NCBI GenBank assembly: GCA_018223375.1
Contig: JAGTTS010000013.1
Span: forward strand, 1 to 6,136
Direction of reading: 5' to 3'
Source of the DNA: Clostridiaceae bacterium Marseille-Q3526
GTDB lineage: Bacteria > Bacillota > Clostridia > Lachnospirales > Lachnospiraceae
Length of the DNA: 6,136 nucleotides
Made by a program: the position numbers and the translations under genes. Position 1 is the stretch's first letter; every line of letters starts with the position of its first letter. Positions 1 to 5,169 of this stretch are shown piece by piece. Under the pieces are notes generated by a model. It ran no database searches, was not told where the DNA came from, and saw only the letters and a program-made list of their open reading frames with translations.

Positions 1-38
1 CCACATTCTGCTGCAATTTCAGTTATCACACCCGCCAT
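1..38 (-). CDS. Start of partition-like HTH protein (duplicate of 6010-6047)
   Basis: Partial. These bases repeat the first codons of the gene that is complete at 5565-6047. On the circular molecule they are the same DNA and should not be counted as a second gene. Confidence 0.85.
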   Translation of the reverse strand, partial: MAGVITEIAAEC

Positions 39-127
39 ATATCATCACCACTCTTTCATCTGGAACGATTCTCAAAACAAATCGCTATGAGAACCCGTCC
101 TAATCAATTTCAAAATCAATGTCTCTC
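1..127. repeat. Terminal direct repeat, left copy (circular overlap)
   Basis: These 127 bases are identical to 6010-6136. The repeat begins and ends inside genes: the partition-like gene start and the toxin end. It has no inverted-repeat tips and no transposase. Its length equals a k-mer size commonly used by short-read assemblers, so it most likely marks a circular contig whose true length is 6009 bp. Confidence 0.93.
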
Positions 128-350
128 TGACAACCTTGTAAACAAGCAACCAATCCGGCTCAATGTGGCACTCTCTCATATCCTTATAGTTTCTGGAATT
201 AGTGAGAGCGTGATCTCGATACGCCTCCGGCAACGGTTGCTCATTGCATAGCAACGTAATGACTTCTTCCAGTTTCTTCGGATTGCAACCCCGTTTTACC
301 GCAAGCTTATAATCTCGTTTGAACTGCCCCGTAAACTCCGGCTTAAGCAT
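72..350 (-). CDS. yafQ: YafQ/RelE-family type II toxin (mRNA interferase)
   Basis: A 92-residue protein that fits the YafQ branch of the RelE/ParE toxin superfamily. These are ribosome-dependent mRNA endonucleases in the cytoplasm, neutralised by a DinJ/RelB antitoxin. The residues YafQ uses for catalysis can be placed: H47 (DHAL), H62, D66 and W67 (CHIEPDW), H88 and terminal F92 (GSHSDLF). The length is usual for the family and no key residue is missing, so it should be active. Its ATG overlaps the antitoxin stop by 8 bases (343-350), the translational coupling typical of dinJ-yafQ. It carries no separate ribosome site of its own outside the antitoxin reading frame. The pair probably acts as a plasmid addiction module. 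The symbol is by family resemblance. Confidence 0.93.
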   Translation of the reverse strand: MLKPEFTGQFKRDYKLAVKRGCNPKKLEEVITLLCNEQPLPEAYRDHALTNSRNYKDMRECHIEPDWLLVYKVVRETLILKLIRTGSHSDLF

Positions 351-609
351 TAAGTGCCTCCATCAGATCGCCAACGCTGTCAAACGGTCCAAACATATCC
401 TCTCCCTTTTCTGCCGCTTCCATCGCCGCATAGGTAACAGCGTTCGGCTCGTCTACCTTGACCTCAAAGGGAAGTCCATGACACCTAAGTGCCTGTCGAT
501 AAAAAATGCCCGTTGCCGTACTCAAATCCATTCCGAGGGACTTAAAGAGAGCTGCCGCCTGTGCTTTCAGCTCCGGCTCCATTCTTATCGTCATATTTCC
601 TTTAGCCAT
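343..609 (-). CDS. dinJ: RelB/DinJ-family antitoxin
   Basis: An 88-residue antitoxin. The N-terminal part, about residues 5-45, has the ribbon-helix-helix layout of RelB/DinJ proteins: a short strand (NMTIRMEP), then helix ELKAQAAALFKSLGMDLS and a second helix from about residue 32. It would dimerise on DNA and repress its own promoter. The acidic C-terminal half (EKGEDMFGPFDS) is the usual toxin-wrapping segment. The ATG at 607-609 is preceded by a clear GGAAAGGAG about 8 bases upstream. Upstream again lie a consensus-like promoter (649-677) and a perfect palindrome (669-691) that is a plausible operator. It is the first gene of an operon with the toxin, and read-through into the partition-like gene is likely because only 33 bases separate them. 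Confidence 0.93.
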   Translation of the reverse strand: MAKGNMTIRMEPELKAQAAALFKSLGMDLSTATGIFYRQALRCHGLPFEVKVDEPNAVTYAAMEAAEKGEDMFGPFDSVGDLMEALNA

Positions 610-648
610 AATAGCACTCCTTTCCTCTCATTTTTAGCTTGCACTAAT

Positions 649-677
649 ATTATACTCAATATTCGTGACATTTGCAA
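649..677 (-). promoter_or_regulatory. Promoter of the toxin-antitoxin operon
   Basis: On the minus strand TTGCAA (672-677) and a perfect TATAAT (649-654) are separated by exactly 17 bases, and the antitoxin ATG follows about 40 bases downstream. The -35 box lies in one arm of the palindrome at 669-691, so a bound antitoxin would block it. Confidence 0.75.
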
Positions 678-691
678 GTGCATTGCAAATG
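669..691. promoter_or_regulatory. Palindromic operator candidate of the toxin-antitoxin operon
   Basis: Perfect inverted repeat: CATTTGCAA, five bases GTGCA, then TTGCAAATG. It overlaps the -35 element. A further TTGCAA sits at 696-701, making three half-site-like copies. RelB/DinJ antitoxins bind palindromes in their own promoters, so this is the most economical operator. The assignment is inferred from position. Confidence 0.6.
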
Positions 692-792
692 TTTTTTGCA
701 ACTTTTCTATGAACAGTGCTTTCTATATGGTAACACCGCAGCGTGTACATTTAGGGGGTGAAAAAGCCTTATTTCGCGCGGTTTTCAAGCCT

Positions 793-837
793 CGTTTTCG
801 GTGGGGTAATATAAAACCCTTACCCGCCCCGAAAACG
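793..837. repeat. Second, overlapping hairpin after the Rep gene
   Basis: CGTTTTCGG...GGGTAA (793-809) can pair with TTACCC...CCGAAAACG (820-837) around a 10-base loop: 9 plus 6 base pairs with a small internal bulge. It shares 825-837 with the hairpin at 825-860, so the two cannot form together. The rest of the Rep-antitoxin gap (692-792) shows no gene I can support. Confidence 0.5.
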
Positions 838-860
838 CCTTGCAGGGCGTTTCTGGGGCG
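825..860 (-). terminator. Hairpin just after the Rep gene (probable terminator)
   Basis: Two bases beyond the Rep stop, CGCCCC-GA-AAACGCC (825-839) pairs with GGCGTTT-CT-GGGGCG (846-860) around a six-base loop, with one 2-base mismatch. The stem is GC-rich and suitably placed to end the Rep transcript, but no strong T-run follows directly on the minus strand. A competing fold with 793-837 exists. Confidence 0.45.
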
Positions 861-861
861 T

Positions 862-2313
862 TTACAGCCCTTTCTTAAATTCCTCCACCAACAGATCGCT
901 CAAAGCCTGTGATGGGCGTATTTTGACCGTTATATGCCCCTCCGGTACGGTGTCCCACCATTTGCGGATCGTTTTCGGATCAAGTCCGGTGTCCCTATGA
1001 CAATCGGCCTTGCGTCCCTCTGGATGCTCCTGCCGCCACGCATAGACTTGCGCTTTCTTTTCTTCTGCCCCTTTTTTTCTCCATGTACCGCCAGGATAAT
1101 CCACTTCCTGCACCGCCCGTGCTCTTTTCAAATGCTCTTTCTGTGATCTACCATTCCTCTTGTTGCGCTCGATGCGAACATCGGTCAGAGCTTCAATATC
1201 GGAAATCGTGAAATTGTAATACTCCTTGTCGTAGGCTTCCAGCGCACTCCGTATATCTTCCTCGGTCAATGCGTTCTCATGCTTCACCATCTGCAGATCA
1301 TCAAAAGCCTCTTTCATATCCTGCCGGAGCTGCTGCTTCGACACACCGCATTTGTAAGCATAGATAGCAAGGCACATCAAAAAGAAATACCGATGCCCGC
1401 CCTTTATCTCTCCGATCTGCCGCAGCCACCAATGGTAGAGCGCATACGGATCATCACCATGCACCTTTCCGGCAATGTCCCACTTCTTACGTCCTTTCTC
1501 ACCTCTCACAACAACACGCTCATACCACTCCGGATATGCCTCCCTCGCCTCAGCTCGTGTCATTTTGGATGGGCTGAAAGGCTTATTGACATCCACCCTG
1601 TTTTCTGGCTTTGCGTAGGAGTTCAGATAATCCAGCGTTACCCGTTCTCCGGTCCGAAAAGCGACCAGCTCCGTCCCATGCTTGTCATTGATGCTGCCCA
1701 CCATGCGGAAGCTCTGATTGATGGATTGATACTGGATCGCCTTGACCTGCGAAGTGCTGCCATACTCCCATATCCGGAAAGTGAGGTCATATTTCAGACT
1801 CTTGAGCTGAATTTTTATATTCGGGTATAGGTCAATCGGCTGCTGGAAAACATAGTAGATATGCAGCCCTGTCCCCGACAGAACAAGGAAAGTCGGCATC
1901 GGCAACCGGCGCACTCGCTCCGGATCGCCGCCAAAGCGCAGAAAGAGGTTGCGCAGCTCAGCAAGACCTACGCCGTCCAGATCGAAGATCAGAGCATACA
2001 TCCGCTGGGCGTTCTCCAGCCTGTTCTCCTTTCTGCGATATGCAAGACCGCTGCACAAAGTAAGGCTGTTCCCCTCGACAAACTCCATGTAATCCTGTTC
2101 CCATGTGTCGTTATACATCTTCCTGCGCCGGAGCTTCTTATCCTCGCTCTGTTCGTCCCGATACAGATACACAGCGTTCGGATGGGAAAAATCCGTGTGC
2201 CGTTCTCCGGAGTTCTCATTGTCCGGAAACAGCTCTTTATAAAACTCATAACCTCCGACCTCCGGATATTGTGCGCTCAAATACTCGTAGCAGCCTCGAT
2301 AATTCTCGGTCAT
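862..2313 (-). CDS. Plasmid replication protein, AEP primase-like with C-terminal HTH
   Basis: A 483-residue protein, probably the replication initiator/primase. It has the three motif regions of archaeo-eukaryotic primase (AEP) type enzymes. An Asp-x-Asp metal site lies in IFDLDG (D111, D113). SGTGLHIYY (146-154) holds the motif II histidine H151. QSFRMVGS (200-207) is the likely motif III region, with R203. A helical block around 305-340 (GGHRYFFLMCLAIYAYKCGV) resembles the PriCT-type domain that often follows these primases. Residues about 427-455 (GLDPKTIRKWW) look like a DNA-binding helix-turn-helix. The ATG follows TGAGGTGG by four bases. A 415-bp structured leader precedes it. No other gene in the circle resembles a known Rep, so this is the best initiator candidate; alternatively it is an accessory primase of a mobilizable element. 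Confidence 0.72.
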   Translation of the reverse strand: MTENYRGCYEYLSAQYPEVGGYEFYKELFPDNENSGERHTDFSHPNAVYLYRDEQSEDKKLRRRKMYNDTWEQDYMEFVEGNSLTLCSGLAYRRKENRLENAQRMYALIFDLDGVGLAELRNLFLRFGGDPERVRRLPMPTFLVLSGTGLHIYYVFQQPIDLYPNIKIQLKSLKYDLTFRIWEYGSTSQVKAIQYQSINQSFRMVGSINDKHGTELVAFRTGERVTLDYLNSYAKPENRVDVNKPFSPSKMTRAEAREAYPEWYERVVVRGEKGRKKWDIAGKVHGDDPYALYHWWLRQIGEIKGGHRYFFLMCLAIYAYKCGVSKQQLRQDMKEAFDDLQMVKHENALTEEDIRSALEAYDKEYYNFTISDIEALTDVRIERNKRNGRSQKEHLKRARAVQEVDYPGGTWRKKGAEEKKAQVYAWRQEHPEGRKADCHRDTGLDPKTIRKWWDTVPEGHITVKIRPSQALSDLLVEEFKKGL

Positions 2314-2317
2314 ATTA

Positions 2318-2325
2318 CCACCTCA
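2318..2325 (-). promoter_or_regulatory. Ribosome binding site of the Rep gene
   Basis: TGAGGTGG on the minus strand, four bases before ATG 2313-2311. It fixes the start codon and lies at the end of the structured leader, close to the G-rich tract at 2376-2398, where folding could hide it. Confidence 0.7.
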
Positions 2326-2375
2326 CAAAAGAAAAAGTACCAAAAAGAAAATCCGCTGCGGCGGGGATCGCCTAC

Positions 2376-2398
2376 GGGCGGGAAGGGGGAAAAGGGGG
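2376..2398 (+). other. G-quadruplex motif in the Rep leader
   Basis: The plus strand reads GGG-C-GGG-AA-GGGGG-AAAA-GGGGG, four G runs with loops of 1, 2 and 4 bases, which satisfies the usual G-quadruplex pattern. It is the template strand for Rep, so the mRNA is C-rich here. The motif competes with the 17-bp inverted repeat at 2384-2457. Confidence 0.55.
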
Positions 2399-2457
2399 AG
2401 CAAAAGAGCGGCGGCTACGCCGCCTTAAAGAGAAAGTCACCTCCCCCTTTTCCCCCT
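2384..2457. repeat. 17-bp perfect inverted repeat with nested hairpin in the Rep leader
   Basis: AGGGGGAAAAGGGGGAG (2384-2400) is exactly complementary to 2441-2457. The 40-base loop holds a second perfect hairpin, GGCGGC-TAC-GCCGCC (2410-2424). In the Rep mRNA this would form a very stable domain about 60 bases before the ribosome site; in DNA it could extrude as a cruciform. Confidence 0.85.
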
Positions 2458-2481
2458 CGCTGCGGGGCATTGAAAGTGCCG

Positions 2482-2553
2482 CCACTATGGAAAACCCGAT
2501 GGGTTTACCACAGTGGCTTGGAAAACCTCTGACGAGGTTTACCACACTTCCAA
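2482..2553. repeat. Twin hairpins with shared GGAAAACC / GGTTTACCACA boxes
   Basis: Two adjacent stem-loops are built alike. The first has AAACCC-GAT-GGGTTT (2492-2506) inside CCACT/AGTGG (2482-2486, 2512-2516). The second has AAACCTC-TGAC-GAGGTTT (2523-2540) inside TTGGAA/TTCCAA (2518-2523, 2548-2553). GGAAAACC is repeated at 2489 and 2520, and GGTTTACCACA at 2502 and 2537, so they look like a duplicated protein- or RNA-binding unit. They could belong to the replication origin or to leader control. Confidence 0.7.
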
Positions 2554-2679
2554 CACCCCTCCGCTCACCCCCTTTTTCCCCTCCGACTTTCTCCCTTTCA
2601 GAGAGAGAAAATATATTTTGGGAGTACCCTTACAGGGGGCTTAGATTATCAATACAGCAATTCCCTATTTTCAGTTGTT

Positions 2680-2708
2680 ATTATAGCCTGTCCGAAAGAG
2701 ATTTTCAA
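2680..2708 (-). promoter_or_regulatory. Promoter of the Rep gene (long leader)
   Basis: On the minus strand TTGAAA (2703-2708) and a perfect TATAAT (2680-2685) are 17 bases apart. A transcript would start near 2673 and carry about 360 untranslated bases before the Rep ATG. The -35 box lies in the loop, and the spacer forms one arm, of the inverted repeat at 2685-2724. Confidence 0.65.
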
Positions 2709-2730
2709 GCCCTCCGGACAGGCTTCTTTT
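2685..2730 (+). terminator. Plus-strand terminator-like hairpin between relaxase and Rep genes
   Basis: AGCCTGTCCG (2685-2694) pairs perfectly with CGGACAGGCT (2715-2724), a 10-bp stem with a 20-base loop, followed on the plus strand by TTCTTTT. The T-run exists only in the plus direction, although the genes either side are on the minus strand. It may end an antisense RNA, or be an operator overlapping the Rep promoter. Confidence 0.5.
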
Positions 2731-3976
2731 ACAGCTCCATGCCGCCCATTCCTCGCTGGTGTTGCTGTTGCTCCTGCTGCTGTCCGATCTCCGGATCGGG
2801 CAGCAGCTCCCTCGCCTTTTCAAGCAGAGGACGCAGACGCTCCGGCAAGTGTTCTTCCAAGAAGTCCAGCATCCGACCGATGCCGTCCGTCAGACGCTCG
2901 GTGAAGCTGCGTTCCTCCTGCAGCTCGGATTGCAGATAATAGTTTTCATCGCGCAGCCTCCGGTTTTCCTGTTCAAGCCTCTGCTGCCGCTGCGCTTCTT
3001 CCAGCCGCTTCTTCATGGACGGCACCTGTGACCGCAGACGGGTGTTTTCCTCCGTCAGCTCCTGTACCTTGTGCCGATCCGTCACGCTGCGCAGTGCCAT
3101 TTTCTTTAGCTGCTCGACCTGGTCCACCGTCACGCCCTTTACTGCCCCTGTGAGCGTCTTTTCCGGCTGAATATCATGCAGGGGTGCATTTACCCTGTCA
3201 GCCTCCTTTAAGAGCCGCACAGTGCCTTTCAGAGCGTCCCGCTGCCGTTCCAGCTCAGCAACCTCCCGCTCTACTGCCGCTGTCTGCTGCTGCACCGCTT
3301 CCAGCCTCGCAGCCGCTTCCTTGAACTGCGGCAAGTCCATGTGCGGTCTGTTCGTGCCGAGAGAGATAATTTCAAAATCGTGCCGCTGGGCGATCTCCGT
3401 CAGAGCTTCTTTCTCCCGTTCCATCCACACCGCCCATTCGGTCTGCTTTCTGCCGACACCGACAAACCCCTGCTGCTTCAATGCCTGTTTCATAGATACC
3501 CTTGTAGAAAGTCCTCTTGACTGCTCCGTTGCCACAGGGATAAAATCGACATGGAGATGGGGCGTTGCCTCGTCCATGTGCAGCACCATATTGAACACCC
3601 GCAGATGGGGGTTGCGTTCTGCAAAAGACTCCGCAAAATCTTTCAGAGCTGCCGCCGCCCGTTCTCCGTCCGGCGTACCGCACCCACAGTCGCTCATGTT
3701 GCCGATCTGGAAGATCGCTTCATGGAACAGCTTTTCCTGTTTACTCTGCCGGATATGCTCATAGTAGTCCGGTATCTTATCTCTCGTTTTGGTTTTCTTT
3801 GCGTTGTAGGCTGCGAGAGCTTCATCAAAGACCATATGATAGACCTGCTTCAGATCCTCGTTGCAGAAAACAATGTTCTGCTCCGTCCGGCTCCGGTCTA
3901 CATTCGCCGCTGAGAAGCTGCGGTTGTTGTGCCGGATGCTCCCTGCACCTGTCATACCCGAAATCGTAACTCCCAT
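2729..3976 (-). CDS. mobV: MobV-family relaxase (Pre/Mob), plasmid mobilization protein
   Basis: A 415-residue MobV (Pre/Mob) relaxase, which nicks one strand at oriT and pilots it into a recipient using another element's conjugation machinery. The N-terminus has SIRHNNR (13-19), the MobV motif I region; H16 aligns with the position used as nucleophile in pMV158 MobM. The metal-binding motif HMDEATPHLH (133-142) matches the MobV HxDExxPHxH signature exactly. The second half is mostly coiled coil (about 215-255 and 285-355, rich in E, Q, R, L), as expected for dimerisation and membrane contact. It ends in a glutamine-rich tail (399-407). The length is typical and no frame is broken. The ribosome site is a modest AAAGGGGGC before ATG 3976-3974. 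The symbol denotes the family. Confidence 0.93.
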   Translation of the reverse strand: MGVTISGMTGAGSIRHNNRSFSAANVDRSRTEQNIVFCNEDLKQVYHMVFDEALAAYNAKKTKTRDKIPDYYEHIRQSKQEKLFHEAIFQIGNMSDCGCGTPDGERAAAALKDFAESFAERNPHLRVFNMVLHMDEATPHLHVDFIPVATEQSRGLSTRVSMKQALKQQGFVGVGRKQTEWAVWMEREKEALTEIAQRHDFEIISLGTNRPHMDLPQFKEAAARLEAVQQQTAAVEREVAELERQRDALKGTVRLLKEADRVNAPLHDIQPEKTLTGAVKGVTVDQVEQLKKMALRSVTDRHKVQELTEENTRLRSQVPSMKKRLEEAQRQQRLEQENRRLRDENYYLQSELQEERSFTERLTDGIGRMLDFLEEHLPERLRPLLEKARELLPDPEIGQQQEQQQHQRGMGGMEL

Positions 3977-4012
3977 AAAATCGCCCCCTTTCCGCTTATT
4001 CTTCCGTCCTCT

Positions 4013-4041
4013 ATTTTATCATAAATTTCCGCTAAAAACAA
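4013..4041 (-). promoter_or_regulatory. Promoter candidate of the relaxase gene
   Basis: On the minus strand TTGTTT (4036-4041) and TAAAAT (4013-4018) are separated by 17 bases, about 37 bases before the relaxase ATG. The small inverted repeat at 4049-4072 sits directly upstream, so a relaxase bound at oriT could repress its own gene, as known for pMV158 MobM. Confidence 0.5.
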
Positions 4042-4048
4042 CCTCTTT

Positions 4049-4126
4049 GTTACTTTCTGGTGAGAAAGTAACGCAAAAGCACTTTCACACCGCCACCCCA
4101 TCGGTGCAGCGGTGTGAAAGTGCTTT
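4049..4126. other. oriT: Probable origin of transfer (oriT) with two inverted repeats
   Basis: Just upstream of the MobV gene lie two perfect inverted repeats. GTTACTTTC-TGGTGA-GAAAGTAAC (4049-4072) has 9-bp arms and a 6-base loop, the same geometry as the nick-site hairpin of the pMV158 oriT. AAAGCACTTTCACACCGC (4076-4093) pairs over 18 bp with 4109-4126 around a 15-base loop. Further stems follow at 4127-4206 and 4214-4229. Position and structure fit a MobV oriT. The nicked base and strand cannot be read from this alone; I favour the loop of the first hairpin. Confidence 0.6.
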
Positions 4127-4206
4127 GCGCCCCTAAAGGGGAGGGGTTGCCGGAGCTGCTTCACTGCCGGCTCGTGCCTGCTGCTCTGCCAGCTCCGGAG
4201 GGGCGC
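4127..4206. repeat. Nested inverted repeats beside oriT
   Basis: GCGCCCCT (4127-4134) pairs with AGGGGCGC (4199-4206), and inside it CCGGAGCTG (4150-4158) pairs with CAGCTCCGG (4190-4198). A further tight hairpin GCCGTC-TGCG-GACGGC lies at 4214-4229. These may be accessory oriT stems, but they also fall within a possible small ORF (4133-4312). Confidence 0.6.
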
Positions 4207-4312
4207 TGCCCCTGCCGTCTGCGGACGGCTCCCCGAACTTCATCCCACCGATAAACTTGAATTTGTAATTAGAGCTTTTTGCGATGTACTGATTTTCTAG
4301 ATTTTTAGACAT
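4133..4312 (-). CDS. Possible 59-residue protein between aph and oriT
   Basis: An open frame begins ATG at 4312-4310 (MSKNLENQYIAKSS) and ends TAG at 4133-4135. I do not recognise it. The first half is lysine- and phenylalanine-rich (NYKFKFIGGMKFGEP); the second is rich in Ala, Pro, Glu and Gly (GSAPPELAEQQARAGSEAA), as in a low-complexity tail. No Shine-Dalgarno sequence precedes the ATG, which lies in the remnant of the aph downstream region. If a gene once stood here, the aph insertion probably removed its ribosome site. The GC-rich hairpins at 4127-4229 could equally explain the sequence as oriT DNA, so coding status is doubtful. Confidence 0.3.
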   Translation of the reverse strand: MSKNLENQYIAKSSNYKFKFIGGMKFGEPSADGRGSAPPELAEQQARAGSEAAPATPPL

Positions 4313-4322
4313 CTAAATCTAG
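4297..4322. repeat. Remnant of the aph terminator, now an 8-bp inverted repeat
   Basis: CTAGATTT (4297-4304) and AAATCTAG (4315-4322) pair around ten bases, directly after the aph stop. The usual aphA-3 terminator, as I recall it, has a long stem whose first arm (AGATGTCTAAAAA on the minus strand) is kept here while the second arm is missing. No T-run follows, so termination is probably weak. Confidence 0.5.
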
Positions 4323-4325
4323 GTA

Positions 4326-5120
4326 CTAAAACAATTCATCCAGTAAAATATAATATTTTATTTTCTCCCAATCAGGCTTGATCCCCAGTAAGTCAAAAAA
4401 TAGCTCGACATACTGTTCTTCCCCGATATCCTCCCTGATCGACCGGACGCAGAAGGCAATGTCATACCACTTGTCCGCCCTGCCGCTTCTCCCAAGATCA
4501 ATAAAGCCACTTACTTTGCCATCTTTCACAAAGATGTTGCTGTCTCCCAGGTCGCCGTGGGAAAAGACAAGTTCCTCTTCGGGCTTTTCCGTCTTTAAAA
4601 AATCATACAGCTCGCGCGGATCTTTAAATGGAGTGTCTTCTTCCCAGTTTTCGCAATCCACATCGGCCAGATCGTTATTCAGTAAGTAATCCAATTCGGC
4701 TAAGCGGCTGTCTAAGCTATTCGTATAGGGACAATCCGATATGTCGATGGAGTGAAAGAGCCTGATGCACTCCGCATACAGCTCGATAATCTTTTCAGGG
4801 CTTTGTTCATCTTCATACTCTTCCGAGCAAAGGACGCCATCGGCCTCACTCATGAGCAGATTGCTCCAGCCATCATGCCGTTCAAAGTGCAGGACCTTTG
4901 GAACAGGCAGCTTTCCTTCCAGCCATAGCATCATGTCCTTTTCCCGTTCCACATCATAGGTGGTCCCTTTATACCGGCTGTCCGTCATTTTTAAATATAG
5001 GTTTTCATTTTCTCCCACCAGCTTATATACCTTAGCAGGAGACATTCCTTCCGTATCTTTTACGCAGCGGTATTTTTCGATCAGTTTTTTCAATTCCGGT
5101 GATATTCTCATTTTAGCCAT
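4326..5120 (-). CDS. aph(3')-IIIa: Aminoglycoside 3'-phosphotransferase type IIIa
   Basis: A complete 264-residue APH(3')-IIIa, the usual full length. It transfers phosphate from ATP to the 3'-hydroxyl of kanamycin, neomycin, amikacin and related drugs in the cytoplasm, giving resistance. The nucleotide-binding lysine K44 (YLKM), E60, the catalytic loop HGDLGDSN (188-195, catalytic D190, N195) and the metal-binding D208 (IDLG) are all present, and the C-terminus KYYILLDELF is intact. I see no frameshift or missing residue. The start is set by AGGAAGGAA nine bases upstream. An extended -10 box lies at 5173-5181. The upstream leader matches the sat4-aphA-3 intergenic DNA of Gram-positive cocci as I remember it, but sat4 and ant(6) are absent, so the gene moved here alone. 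Confidence 0.98.
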   Translation of the reverse strand: MAKMRISPELKKLIEKYRCVKDTEGMSPAKVYKLVGENENLYLKMTDSRYKGTTYDVEREKDMMLWLEGKLPVPKVLHFERHDGWSNLLMSEADGVLCSEEYEDEQSPEKIIELYAECIRLFHSIDISDCPYTNSLDSRLAELDYLLNNDLADVDCENWEEDTPFKDPRELYDFLKTEKPEEELVFSHGDLGDSNIFVKDGKVSGFIDLGRSGRADKWYDIAFCVRSIREDIGEEQYVELFFDLLGIKPDWEKIKYYILLDELF

Positions 5121-5169
5121 TTATTATTTCCTTCCTCTTTTCTACAGTATTTAAAGATACCCCAAGAAG

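Noticed and set aside
1..127. Terminal direct repeats as ends of a mobile element
   Set aside because: They start and stop inside genes, lack inverted tips and any transposase, and joining them restores a complete gene order. Assembly overlap of a circle explains them better.
729..861. Frame after Rep ending in PPKCTRCGVTI, resembling a zinc-ribbon tail
   Set aside because: It is open for about 50 codons on the minus strand but has no start codon after its upstream stop, runs through the two hairpins, and holds only one Cys-x-x-Cys pair. It could be a gene relic; not supported as a CDS.
319..912. Long plus-strand ORF opposite the antitoxin
   Set aside because: It lies antisense to a clear antitoxin and the Rep end, has no recognisable domain, and crosses the toxin-antitoxin promoter.
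2103..2939. Long plus-strand ORF across the Rep leader
   Set aside because: Its length comes from GC-rich composition. It is antisense to Rep and the relaxase and its serine- and arginine-rich translation is low complexity.
3952..4164. Minus-strand 70-codon ORF over the oriT stems and the relaxase start
   Set aside because: It overlaps the relaxase start in another frame and its middle is dictated by the inverted repeats at 4049-4126. No good ribosome site was seen.
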